Shown here piece after piece: positions 6,557 through 15,336 of a stretch of 43,032 nt of DNA. The notes beneath the pieces are model-generated. The model did not search any database, was not told the DNA's origin, and saw only the letters and a list, made by a program, of their open reading frames with translations. Position numbers and translations under genes: made by a program. Source of the stretch: Kribbella caucasensis (GTDB lineage Bacteria > Actinomycetota > Actinomycetes > Propionibacteriales > Kribbellaceae); assembly GCF_004361855.1 (NCBI RefSeq), contig NZ_SNWQ01000035.1, positions 25,214 to 68,245 of the forward strand. Direction: 5' to 3'. How positions within the stretch are numbered: the first letter of the stretch is position 1; each line of letters starts with the position of its first letter.

Positions 6557-8061
6557 CTGGTTCCGAACACCCGGGACTCGGCGGCGTCCCAGTCGGCCGG
6601 CTTGCCCTGCGGCTCGTACCGCCGCAGTCGATGGGTGGTGCGGACCAGTGCGCGCATCGCGGCGAGGTCCGGCAGCGGTTCGCCCAGCGCCCGGGCTTGG
6701 ACGAGCACGTTGCCCAGTGCGGAGGCCTCGACCGGCCCGGCGAGCACCGGCAGTCCACAGGCGTCAGCGGTCAGCTGGCAGAGCAACTCGTTCTGCGAAC
6801 CGCCGCCGATCACGTGCACGACCTCGATCTCCCGCCCGGCCACGTCCTGCGCCTGCCGAAGCGTCCGCCGGTACGCCAGCGCGAGACTCTCCAGCACACA
6901 CCGCACGTACGCCGCTCGACCGGCCGGCCGCTCCTGACCCGTCCGCGCGCAGAACTCCTCGATCCTGGCCGGCATGTTGCCCGGAGCAAGGAACACCGGA
7001 TCGTCGGGATCGACCAGTACTGCGAACGCCGGTGCCGCGGCCGCCTCCTTCAGCAGCTGGACCAGGTCGTCGGTCGCCCAGACCCGCAGGCATTCCTGCA
7101 GGATCCACAGGCCCATCACGTTCTTCAGGAACCTGGTCCGGCCGTCGACGCCGCCCTCATTGGTGAAGTTCGCCTGCCGGGCTGCCTCGGTGAGCACCGG
7201 CGCGGGGAGCTCCAGGCCGACCAGCGACCAGGTCCCGGAGGAGATGTACGCGAACCGGTCGGACTCGGCGGCAGGCACCGCGACCACCGACGACGCCGTG
7301 TCGTGCGACCCGACCGCGATCACCGGCGTCGCGGGATCCAGCCCGAACTCCTCGGCAACCGCGGGCAGAATCGGCCCGATCACCTCCCCCGGCTCCCGAA
7401 TCTCCGGCAACAGCCCCACCGGTACGCCGACCCGTCGGGCCAGCGCCTCGCTCCAGGTGCGGGACCGGACGTCGTACAGCTGAGTGGTCGACGCATTGGT
7501 CGCCTCGGCACCCGGTCGCCCGGTCAGCCAGTAGCCGAGGAGATCGGGAATCATCAGGAACGTTTTGACCTGCTCCAACGAGACTTCGGCGGCGAGTTGG
7601 TAGACGGTGTTGAACGGCAACTGCTGCAACCCGGTCACGGCGTACAACTCGTCGGCCGGGACGGTCCGCAGTACTTGCTCCATCACCCCATCGGTCCGCG
7701 CGTCGCGGTAGTGCACCGGGTTCCCGAGCAGTCGCCCGTCACTGTCCAGCAACCCGTAGTCGACCGCCCACGAGTCGATGCCGACACCATCCAGCCCCAC
7801 GCCATCCGACGGTCGGCCCCGGGTCGGGCTATGGAGCGACGCACCCCGATCCTCCACCTGTAGCCGCGCAGCCTTGCCCAGCCCGATGAGCGTTTCGCGG
7901 TACAGGCTGAGGATGTCCCAGTACAAGGTGTTCCGCAGCCGTACCGGACCATTCCAGAAGCGATGCGCCTCGGTGAGCTCGAGCTTGCCGTCGCCCACCT
8001 GCCCGAGCATCACCCGCCCACTGGAGGCACCAAGATCCACAGCAGCCAGTCGAAGACTCAC
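6553..8061 (-). CDS. rhaB: Rhamnulokinase
   Basis: A 502-residue FGGY-family kinase that phosphorylates L-rhamnulose with ATP to L-rhamnulose 1-phosphate. The N-terminal ATPase motif is AAVDLGASSGRV (7-18), the sugar-binding motif is GIDSWAVDYGLLD (about 94-106), and the C-terminal domain has HVIGGGSQNELLCQLTADA. The GTG start at 8061 follows AGAGGAG 7 nt upstream; the open frame continues further but has no better site. About 25 extra residues, rich in Gly and Arg, lie at about 66-90 between two conserved blocks. It is flanked by the second isomerase and the HTH gene in the rha operon. Confidence 0.93.
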   Translation of the reverse strand: MSLRLAAVDLGASSGRVMLGQVGDGKLELTEAHRFWNGPVRLRNTLYWDILSLYRETLIGLGKAARLQVEDRGASLHSPTRGRPSDGVGLDGVGIDSWAVDYGLLDSDGRLLGNPVHYRDARTDGVMEQVLRTVPADELYAVTGLQQLPFNTVYQLAAEVSLEQVKTFLMIPDLLGYWLTGRPGAEATNASTTQLYDVRSRTWSEALARRVGVPVGLLPEIREPGEVIGPILPAVAEEFGLDPATPVIAVGSHDTASSVVAVPAAESDRFAYISSGTWSLVGLELPAPVLTEAARQANFTNEGGVDGRTRFLKNVMGLWILQECLRVWATDDLVQLLKEAAAAPAFAVLVDPDDPVFLAPGNMPARIEEFCARTGQERPAGRAAYVRCVLESLALAYRRTLRQAQDVAGREIEVVHVIGGGSQNELLCQLTADACGLPVLAGPVEASALGNVLVQARALGEPLPDLAAMRALVRTTHRLRRYEPQGKPADWDAAESRVFGTR

Positions 8062-8105
8062 GGGCGAACTCCTCTCTCGGGCAAGCGGCTTGGTGGCTGT
8101 GGACG

Positions 8106-9569
8106 TCAGGTGGGGTTGACGACTTCGAGGTCCAGGTGGAGCAGGTCGGCGACGGCTCTCAGGTCGGCTGTGCGGTGACCGGTACCCAACGCCCAGTGAT
8201 GTGCCACGCCGGAAGCGGACCAGGCGTCGGTCCATTCGCCGGGGTCGCAGCCGAAGTCGACGCGGCTCGTCGTGTTGCCGATCTGGAGGAGGGGTCCGGG
8301 GACGACGGTGCCCTCCGAGGCGATCAACTTGAAGGAGCCGTCCCGGAGCTGACCCAGGCCGAGCGCGGTGACGGGACCGTGAGTGACGTCGAACTCCACC
8401 GAGACACCCCAGCCCCGCTTGCCGTGGTAGACGCCGAGACCGCGGAGCAGCGGCTTGGCGGAGCTGATCGCGAGGTGGGCGGGACCGTCGTGGCCCATCT
8501 CGACCACGTTGTCGTGGAAGTTCAGCGCCTGCAGCTCGGTGAACGATCCACCGGCGCCGAGCCGGTCCATGACCAGCATCGCGAGCGAGGTGCGCAGCTC
8601 ATACTCACCGGCGGCCGGCACACCCCTTGCCGTCAGCAACGAAGCGCCGAGGATCATGCCGGCGGCGACCCGTTCGTGGGCCTCGCCGTCGAGACCGCGG
8701 TGGTAGTAGGCGAGCGTGTCCAGCGCGAAGTCCTCGACCAGCCTGTCCAGCGCGACTGAGACCGTCGCGCCCCAGCGGAAGTCGTCCTCCACCACGGAGT
8801 CGTCCAGCGTGAAGATGTCCTGGGCGACCTTCATCCGCGCTTCGGTCTCCGCGGCTGTCACCTTCTCCACCCGGACCCGCAGATCGTCGATCTCCAGGAT
8901 CTCGATGTGACCGCCGAGCTGCGCGGACACCAGCGTCGGGTCGGTGATCACGTCCATCATGCCCGGGTAGAGGTGACCGAGCAGTCCGTGCCGCCCGTGC
9001 CGGAACGCCGCCCGGACCCCTGCCGCCTTGAGCCAGCGCTCGATCCGGGCCCACGCCCGCTCGTCCTCGACGTACCCGGAGACCGAGCGGAAGTCGATCC
9101 CGCAGCGTTCGAAGGCGTTCGCCATCTCCGGCAGCGGACAGGCCCCGCAGTACGCAAGCCAGGCACCCGTGTCGAACGTGGCGTGATCCATCGACTCGGT
9201 CGGCTGCAGGTTCAGCAACAGCACGGGCGCACCACTGCGCTGAGCGACCGGGATCAGCATCGAGGCGGTCATGTACGTGGTGAGGAAGCCGACGATCAGG
9301 TCGCAGTCCGCCAGCCGCAACTTCTCCGCCGCAGCCGCGCCCTCCTGCGCGTCGGAGATGAAGCCGACGTCGACGACCTCGCAGTCCAGTGCGCTGAACC
9401 GCTCGGACACCCGGCGCGCCGACGCCTGCAACTGCGGCAGCAGATCGGGGAACTGCGGCCAGTACGCACCGAGCCCGCCGGCGACCAGACCGATCCTGGT
9501 CTTCCGCGGTTCCACTCGGGGCAGCAGCCCGTTCCCGTCGACCGAGCGACTCGGGTCAGTGCTCCACAT
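8106..9569 (-). CDS. L-fucose/L-arabinose isomerase family protein
   Basis: A 487-residue protein of the FucI/AraA fold (aldose-ketose isomerases needing Mn2+ or Mg2+). It begins with the Rossmann-like block KTRIGLVAGGLGAYWPQF, has the TTYMTASMLIPVAQRSG segment, and ends with His-rich metal and substrate region motifs (NFHDNVVEMGHDG, SGVAHHWALGTGHR). The start at 9569 has GAGGAGG 7 nt upstream. It sits between rhaEW and rhaB although rhaI already encodes a rhamnose isomerase, so it may act on a second deoxy- or pentose sugar entering the same pathway. The exact substrate cannot be read from the sequence. Confidence 0.78.
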   Translation of the reverse strand: MWSTDPSRSVDGNGLLPRVEPRKTRIGLVAGGLGAYWPQFPDLLPQLQASARRVSERFSALDCEVVDVGFISDAQEGAAAAEKLRLADCDLIVGFLTTYMTASMLIPVAQRSGAPVLLLNLQPTESMDHATFDTGAWLAYCGACPLPEMANAFERCGIDFRSVSGYVEDERAWARIERWLKAAGVRAAFRHGRHGLLGHLYPGMMDVITDPTLVSAQLGGHIEILEIDDLRVRVEKVTAAETEARMKVAQDIFTLDDSVVEDDFRWGATVSVALDRLVEDFALDTLAYYHRGLDGEAHERVAAGMILGASLLTARGVPAAGEYELRTSLAMLVMDRLGAGGSFTELQALNFHDNVVEMGHDGPAHLAISSAKPLLRGLGVYHGKRGWGVSVEFDVTHGPVTALGLGQLRDGSFKLIASEGTVVPGPLLQIGNTTSRVDFGCDPGEWTDAWSASGVAHHWALGTGHRTADLRAVADLLHLDLEVVNPT

Positions 9570-9619
9570 GATCTACCTCCTCAGCACTTCGCACTTCGGC
9601 GGACTCAGCGCAGGCTTGT

Positions 9620-11671
9620 TCACCGTAGGAAGGCGGCCGCCACCCCGGCGTCGACGGGAACGTGCAGACCCGTCGTATGGGTCAGGTCGCCCGCCGTGAG
9701 AACGAACACGGCAGCCGCGACATGCTCAGGCAACACCTCGCGCTTGAGTAACGTCCGCTGCGCGTAGTACGCACCCAACTCGGACTCCGGTACGCCGTAC
9801 ACCGCGGCTCGTTTGGCACCCCATCCCTTGGCGAAGATGCCCGAGCCTCGAACGACGCCGTCTGGGTTCACGCCGTTCACCCGGATGCCGTGCTCACCGA
9901 GCTCGGCCGCGAGCAGCCTGACCTGATGGGCCTGGTCTGCCTTGGCGGCGCCGTACGCGACGTTGTTCGGGCCGGCGAACACCGCGTTCTTGCTGGAGAT
10001 GTAGATGATGTCGCCGCCGATCGCCTGGTCGATCAGCACCTTCGCGGCGGACCGGGAGACCAGGAACGACCCCTTCGCCATCACATCGTGCTGGAGGTCC
10101 CAGTCCTTCTCGGTGGTCTCCAGCAACGGCTTCGAGATCGACAGGCCGGCGTTGTTCACCACGAGGTCGACACCACCGAACGCCAGCACGGCCTGCTCGA
10201 AGGCCTCGGCGACAGCCGCTTCGCTCGACACGTCCGCGCCGACCGCGACGGCCTTGTCCGCCGAGCCGATCTCCTTGGCGACGGCCTCTGCTGCTGCGGT
10301 GTCGAGATCGGCGACGACGACGCATGCGCCCTCGGCCGCCAGCCGCTGGGCGATCGCCTTGCCGATCCCCGAACCGCCGCCGGTCACGAACGCGACCCGG
10401 GTCGCCAGCGGCTTCGGTTTCGGCATCCGCTGCAGCTTGGCCTCTTCGAGCGCCCAGTACTCGATCCGGAACTTCTCGCTTTCGTCGATCGGCGCGTACG
10501 TCGAGACGGCCTCGGCTCCGCGCATCACGTTGATCGCGTTGACGTAGAACTCGCCGGCCACCCGCGCGGTCTGCTTGTCCTTGCCGAAGCTGAACATGCC
10601 GACACCCGGAACCAGCACGATCGCCGGATCGGCACCCCGCATCGGCGGGCTGTCCGGGCTCGCGTGCCGGTCGTAGTACGCCGCGTAGTCCTCGCGGTAT
10701 TGCAGGTGCAGCTCCTTCAGCCGGATGACCGTGTCCTCCAGCGGAGCAGTCGGCGGCAGGTCGAGCACGAGCGGCCGCACCTTCGTCCGGAGGAAGTGGT
10801 CAGGGCAGGAGGTGCCGAGCGCGGCCAGCTCCGCCAGCCTCTCGCAGGCGAGGAACTCCAGCACCACGGCGTCGTCGTTGAAGTGGCCGATCTGCCGGTT
10901 GTCCGTGGACGCTAGCCCGCGGACCACCGGCGCCAGCGCGGCCGCCCGCTTCCGCCGCTCGTCGACAGGCAGTGGCTCGAATCCGGGCACGACCACACCG
11001 AACGGCTCGGCCTTGCCCTTCTCGGCGAGAAAGCGCTCAGCGGTCCGGATGATGTCGAGTGAGTTCTCCTCGCACTCGGCCGAGGTGTCCCCCCAGGCGG
11101 TGATGCCGTGACCGCCGAGGATGACCCCGATCGCCTGTGGGTTCTCCCGCTTCACCTTCGCGATGTCCAGACCGAGCTGGAACCCGGGCCGCCGCCACGG
11201 CACCCAGACCACGCGGTCGCCGAAGCACTCGACCGTCAGCTTCTCCCCGTCGGCCGCGGTCGCCAGCGCGATCCCGGAGTCCGGGTGCAGGTGGTCGACG
11301 TGGGGTGCGTCGACCAGGCCGTGCATGGCCGTGTCGATCGAAGGCGCGGCTCCGCCCTTGCCGTGCAGGCAGTAGTCGAACGCGGCGACCATCTCGTCCT
11401 CGCGGTCGACGCCCGGGTACACGTCGACGAGTGAGTTGAGCCGGTCGAGGCGTAGTACGGCCAGGCCCTTTTCGGTCAGCGTGCCGAGGTCGCCGCCGGA
11501 GCCCTTGACCCAGACCAGGTCGACCGGCTGCTGGGTGACCGGGTCGGTCGCGCTGCCCTTCGCGGAGGTGTTGCCGCCGGCGTAGTTGGTGTTGCGCGGG
11601 TCGGCACCCAGTCTGTTGCTTCGCGCAACGAGTTCGCCGGCGACGTTCGGGGTGTCGGTCACTTGTCTCAT
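9620..11671 (-). CDS. rhaEW: Bifunctional rhamnulose-1-phosphate aldolase / L-lactaldehyde dehydrogenase
   Basis: A 683-residue fusion. The N-terminal class II aldolase (about 1-400) has Zn-binding His in HVDHLHPDS (H124, H127, H129) and GGHG (H188); it splits L-rhamnulose 1-phosphate into dihydroxyacetone phosphate and L-lactaldehyde. The C-terminal short-chain dehydrogenase (about 424-683) has TGGGSGIG (430-437), NNAG (506-509) and Y573-x3-K577, and oxidises lactaldehyde to lactate with NAD. The ATG at 11671 overlaps the rhaI stop (ATGA); an ATG at 11680 is possible. The open frame continues upstream over rhaI in another frame, but that part is a shadow. Confidence 0.94.
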   Translation of the reverse strand: MRQVTDTPNVAGELVARSNRLGADPRNTNYAGGNTSAKGSATDPVTQQPVDLVWVKGSGGDLGTLTEKGLAVLRLDRLNSLVDVYPGVDREDEMVAAFDYCLHGKGGAAPSIDTAMHGLVDAPHVDHLHPDSGIALATAADGEKLTVECFGDRVVWVPWRRPGFQLGLDIAKVKRENPQAIGVILGGHGITAWGDTSAECEENSLDIIRTAERFLAEKGKAEPFGVVVPGFEPLPVDERRKRAAALAPVVRGLASTDNRQIGHFNDDAVVLEFLACERLAELAALGTSCPDHFLRTKVRPLVLDLPPTAPLEDTVIRLKELHLQYREDYAAYYDRHASPDSPPMRGADPAIVLVPGVGMFSFGKDKQTARVAGEFYVNAINVMRGAEAVSTYAPIDESEKFRIEYWALEEAKLQRMPKPKPLATRVAFVTGGGSGIGKAIAQRLAAEGACVVVADLDTAAAEAVAKEIGSADKAVAVGADVSSEAAVAEAFEQAVLAFGGVDLVVNNAGLSISKPLLETTEKDWDLQHDVMAKGSFLVSRSAAKVLIDQAIGGDIIYISSKNAVFAGPNNVAYGAAKADQAHQVRLLAAELGEHGIRVNGVNPDGVVRGSGIFAKGWGAKRAAVYGVPESELGAYYAQRTLLKREVLPEHVAAAVFVLTAGDLTHTTGLHVPVDAGVAAAFLR

Positions 11672-12831
11672 GCTCCCCATCCGGCCTGCTGGCCGTCGGC
11701 TCGGTCGTGTGCGATCTGCTCGAAGTAACCGCTGCGCTGGTACGCGGCGATCGGGTTGGGATCCAGCCCCTGCTCGGACCTCAGGTCGGCGAGCAAGGGC
11801 CGGACGTCGGTGTTGTAGGCATCCATCAACGCGGCGTTCGCGCCCAGCACATCGCCTTCCTGCTGGGCCTCGCGGAGCGCGTCGCGATCGACCAGCAGCG
11901 CCTTGGCGGTGGCCTCCTGGACGTTCATCACCGAGCGGATGATCGCCGGGATCTTCGGCTCGATGTTGTGGCACTGGTCGAGCATGAACGCGATCCCGCG
12001 GTCCGGGTCGAGCGCGTCGGCGCGGATGATCTCGTTCATGATCCGGAACAGCTGGAACGGATCCGCCGCCCCGACCATCAGGTCGTCGTCGGCGTAGAAC
12101 CGGCTGTTGAAGTCGAACGCACCCAGCTTCCCGACCCGGAGCAGGAACGCGACGATGAACTCGATGTTCGTCCCCGGCGCGTGGTGCCCGGTGTCGATAC
12201 AGACCGTTGCCTTCGGCCCTAACTCCAGGCAGTGCGCGTACGACGTCCCCCAGTCGGGCACGTCGGTGGTGTAGAAGGCCGGCTCGAACAGCTTGTACTC
12301 CAGCAGCATCCGCTGGTCGTCGCCGAGCCGGTCGTACACCTCCTTGAGCGCCTCGGCCAACCGGTCCTGCCGATCCCGGATGTCGTCCTGGCCGGGGTAG
12401 TTGGTGCCGTCGGAGAACCACAGCTTCAGGTCCCGGGAGCCGGTCGCGTCCATGATGTCGACGCACTCGAGCAGGTGGTCAGTCGCCTTCCGGCGGACCC
12501 GCGGATCGGGGTTGGTCACGCTGCCGAGCATGTAGTCGTTGTCCTGGAACACGTTGCTGTTGATCGCGCCGAGCCGGACGCCCTGTTCCTTCGCGTACGC
12601 CGCGAGCTTGGCGTAGTCGTCGACCTTGTCCCAGGGGATGTGCAGGGCGACGCTCGGCGCCACCCCGGTGAGCTTGTGCACCACGGCCGCGTCCGCGAGC
12701 TTCTCCTCCGGCGACCGCGGTACGCCGGGCTGAGGGAACACCTTGAACCGGGTGCCCGAGTTCCCGAAGGCCCAGGAGGGCAGCTCGATCTCCTGCCGGC
12801 GCAGGGCGTTCTTCACAGCTTCGGTCGTCAT
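11668..12831 (-). CDS. rhaI: L-rhamnose isomerase
   Basis: A 387-residue TIM-barrel isomerase of the RhaI type, converting L-rhamnose to L-rhamnulose. Likely metal ligands are E178 (LLEYKLFEP), D213 with H216 (CIDTGHHAPG) and D240 (AFDFNSRFYADDD). AGAGGA precedes the ATG by 7 nt. The stop overlaps the rhaEW start and the gene begins 3 nt after the mutarotase stop, so these genes are tightly coupled. Length and motifs are those of the Gram-positive RhaI group rather than the E. coli RhaA group. Confidence 0.95.
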   Translation of the reverse strand: MTTEAVKNALRRQEIELPSWAFGNSGTRFKVFPQPGVPRSPEEKLADAAVVHKLTGVAPSVALHIPWDKVDDYAKLAAYAKEQGVRLGAINSNVFQDNDYMLGSVTNPDPRVRRKATDHLLECVDIMDATGSRDLKLWFSDGTNYPGQDDIRDRQDRLAEALKEVYDRLGDDQRMLLEYKLFEPAFYTTDVPDWGTSYAHCLELGPKATVCIDTGHHAPGTNIEFIVAFLLRVGKLGAFDFNSRFYADDDLMVGAADPFQLFRIMNEIIRADALDPDRGIAFMLDQCHNIEPKIPAIIRSVMNVQEATAKALLVDRDALREAQQEGDVLGANAALMDAYNTDVRPLLADLRSEQGLDPNPIAAYQRSGYFEQIAHDRADGQQAGWGA

Positions 12832-12834
12832 GGT

Positions 12835-13182
12835 TCAGTCCTCTGCGGGTGGGGTCAGGTGGAAGATCTCGCGGAGCAGCAGGAACGACTCGTCCGGTGG
12901 CCGGCCGTCTTCTGCGCCGTCTTGGCGGGTGAAGAACTCCGACATCTCGGCCTGCCAGCGGGCGTTCACCTCGGTGGCCGCCATCGCTTTCTGCGCCGCC
13001 TCCAGGTCGTCCGCCTCGACGTACCCGATCAGCAGACCGTCGTCGCGGAGAAAGAGCGAGTAGTTGTGCCAGCCGGAATCACGGAGTGCGGCCTGCATGT
13101 CGGGCCACACGTCGCGGTGCCGGTCGACGTACTCGTTCAGCCGGGCCGGCTTGACCTGGAGGCAGAAGCAGTAGCGGTTCAC
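12835..13182 (-). CDS. rhaM: L-rhamnose mutarotase
   Basis: A 115-residue ferredoxin-like fold protein that interconverts the anomers of L-rhamnose so the isomerase gets its preferred form. Family motifs seen are FCLQVKPARLNEY, RHRDVWPDMQAALRDSGWHNYSLF split over about 7-45, and EADDLEAAQ. The GTG start at 13182 follows GAGGA; the longer frame upstream overlaps rhaS and is a shadow. It lies between the transporter genes and rhaI. Confidence 0.93.
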   Translation of the reverse strand: MNRYCFCLQVKPARLNEYVDRHRDVWPDMQAALRDSGWHNYSLFLRDDGLLIGYVEADDLEAAQKAMAATEVNARWQAEMSEFFTRQDGAEDGRPPDESFLLLREIFHLTPPAED

Positions 13183-13198
13183 CGAAGTCCTCGCGAGA

Positions 13199-14290
13199 TC
13201 AGAAGTCGAACTGGTCGATGTTGGCCGCGGTGAACTCGGTCGGCGGGCCGAGCACGATCTCGCCGTCCGCGCCGACGGTGTACTCACCGAGCTTGCCGGC
13301 CTTGAACTTCTCACCCTGCGCACCGGTGATCTGACCGGACTTCAGCGCGGCGCCGGCGTACGCGGCCAGGTAGCCGATGTCGGCCGGGTCCCATAGGGCG
13401 AACTTCTTCACCGTGCCGTCCTTGACGTACTGGCGCATCTGGTTCGGCAGGCCGAGACCGGTGATGGCGACCTTTCCCTTGTAGCTGGAGGCGCTGACGT
13501 ACCGGGAGGCGGCGGCGATACCGACCGTGGTGGGCGAGACGATCACCTTGAGGTTCGGGTAGGACTGCAGCAGGCCCTGTGCCTCGGTGAAGGACTTCTG
13601 GTCGTCGTCATTGCCGTAGGCGATCTTGACCAGCTTCAGCTTCGCGTTCTCCGGCTTGGCCAGCTCGGTCTTCATCACCGCGATCCAGGAGTTCTGGTTG
13701 GTCGCGTTCGGCGTCGCGGACAGGATGGCGATCTCACCAGAACCGCCGGCCAGCTCGCTCGCCATCTTCACCAGGCTCTCGCCGATGCCCTGGGTGGTGG
13801 CCTGGTTGATGAACGCGTCCCGGCAGGTCTTGGCCGCGTCGGAGTCGAACGTGACCACCTTGATGTCGGCCTTGCGGGCCTGGTTCAGCGACGGGCAGAC
13901 CGCGTTCGGGTCGTTCGCCGCGACCACGATCACGTCCTGTTGCTGCTGGATCAGGGTATTGATGTAGCTGACCTGGGAGGACGCGCTGGCGTCGTTCGGG
14001 CCGACCAGCTTGTACTCGCCCTTGATCTCCTCGACCGCGACCTTGCCGCCGCCCACTTCGACATCGGTGTACGGGTTGTTCAGCTGCTTCGGCAGGTAGG
14101 CGATCTTCAGGCCCTCCTTGAGCGGGGCGTTCGGATCGGCCGCGGCCGAACTCGACCCGGTCGGCGCCGCGGTGGCCTGATTCGCCGTGCTCTCCTTGGT
14201 GGTGCCACCGCCACAGGCGGTCAGCGCGAGCGACACGACGGCCACCGCGGACAGCGGTACCGCGAAGCGGCGCGAGATGCGGAAAGACAT
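13199..14290 (-). CDS. rhaS: Rhamnose ABC transporter substrate-binding lipoprotein
   Basis: A 363-residue type I periplasmic-binding-fold lipoprotein. The signal sequence ends in the lipobox LTAC (Cys at 26), followed by a Gly/Ser/Thr/Ala-rich linker and the binding domain (about 55-345), similar to RhaS/AutoInducer-2-type binding proteins (KIAYLPKQLNNPYTDVEVGG). It captures rhamnose at the membrane surface and delivers it to the permeases encoded 2 nt upstream. GAAGG lies 8 nt before the ATG. The assignment to rhamnose rests mainly on operon context. Confidence 0.93.
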   Translation of the reverse strand: MSFRISRRFAVPLSAVAVVSLALTACGGGTTKESTANQATAAPTGSSSAAADPNAPLKEGLKIAYLPKQLNNPYTDVEVGGGKVAVEEIKGEYKLVGPNDASASSQVSYINTLIQQQQDVIVVAANDPNAVCPSLNQARKADIKVVTFDSDAAKTCRDAFINQATTQGIGESLVKMASELAGGSGEIAILSATPNATNQNSWIAVMKTELAKPENAKLKLVKIAYGNDDDQKSFTEAQGLLQSYPNLKVIVSPTTVGIAAASRYVSASSYKGKVAITGLGLPNQMRQYVKDGTVKKFALWDPADIGYLAAYAGAALKSGQITGAQGEKFKAGKLGEYTVGADGEIVLGPPTEFTAANIDQFDF

Positions 14291-14292
14291 GG

Positions 14293-15336
14293 TCAGTGCC
14301 TTCTTTCTGGACGGGGCGTGGAGTCGGTGCGATGCCGGCGCCGCTGCAGACTGCCGCGGACGGCGTTCGCGAGGTTGGGAGCGAGCACGGAGACGATCAG
14401 CAGCACGCCGGTGACGACGTTGAGCGCCTCATTGGACACATCGGACAGGCGGAGCGCGTTCTGCAGTGAGGCCAGTAGGAGGACCCCCGCGATCACGCCG
14501 GGCAGTGCGCCCTTGCCGCCGAAGATGGAGACACCGCCGAGCAGGACGGCGGCGACCACCGCCAGCTCGAGGCCGGCGCCGTTGTCGGCCCGGGCGCTGG
14601 AGTACCGCAGGGTCCACAGCACCCCGGCGAGACCCGCCACCAGACCGCTGACGACGTACAGCCAGAACTTGAGCCGGCCGGGCCGGACACCGGCGAAGCG
14701 GGCGGCCTGCTCGCTCGCCCCGACCGCGAACACCGCGCGGCCGATCGGCGTCGCGTGCAGAGTCACGCCGAACACCGCCGCCAGCGCGACGATGATGATC
14801 AGCACGTTCGGGATCGAGGTGCCGCCGATACTGCCGGTGACCCAGTCGGTGTAGAGCGCCGGGAAGTCCGCGACCGCGCTGTCACCGAGGACGACGAAGG
14901 CCAGCCCGCGATAGAGCGCGAGCGTGCCGATCGTGACGGCCAGCGAGGGCAGCCCGAGCACGGTGACGAAGAACCCGTTGACCGCGCCGAGCACCGCGCC
15001 CAGCAACAGGCAGAGCGGGATGATCGTCTCGATCGGCTGGTTCGAGTTCCACAGGTAGCCCATCACCGCGCTGGACAGGCCGAGCGCGCTGGCCACCGAC
15101 AGGTCGATCTCGCCGGTCACGATGACGAGCGTCATCGGTAGCGCGACCAAGGCGATCGGCAACAGGTCGAGGACCAGGAAGCCGAAGTTCTGCGACGTAC
15201 CGAAGTTCTGCACGGTCGCGGCCGCGACGATCAGGACCACGACGGTGACGGCGATGATCGCCACGTTCCAGTTGGCGAACCGGCCGGCCAGACCGCTCGT
15301 CCGGTCGGCGCCGAGAGCTGTGCTGTCAGCTGACAT
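14293..15336 (-). CDS. rhaQ: Rhamnose ABC transporter permease (second)
   Basis: A 347-residue integral membrane permease of the RbsC/BPD_transp_2 family, with about nine to ten hydrophobic helices and the signature GEIDLSVASALGLSSAVMG (about 101-119). It pairs with the other permease to form the sugar channel. Its start overlaps the end of the upstream permease gene by 11 bases. The C-terminus is basic (RGSLQRRRHRTDS), as usual for the cytoplasmic end. Confidence 0.92.
   Translation of the reverse strand: MSADSTALGADRTSGLAGRFANWNVAIIAVTVVVLIVAAATVQNFGTSQNFGFLVLDLLPIALVALPMTLVIVTGEIDLSVASALGLSSAVMGYLWNSNQPIETIIPLCLLLGAVLGAVNGFFVTVLGLPSLAVTIGTLALYRGLAFVVLGDSAVADFPALYTDWVTGSIGGTSIPNVLIIIVALAAVFGVTLHATPIGRAVFAVGASEQAARFAGVRPGRLKFWLYVVSGLVAGLAGVLWTLRYSSARADNGAGLELAVVAAVLLGGVSIFGGKGALPGVIAGVLLLASLQNALRLSDVSNEALNVVTGVLLIVSVLAPNLANAVRGSLQRRRHRTDSTPRPERRH

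Noticed and set aside
9620..12466. A single 948-residue fusion protein
   Set aside because: The first third overlaps rhaI in another frame and has no homology; the bifunctional enzyme starts at 11671.
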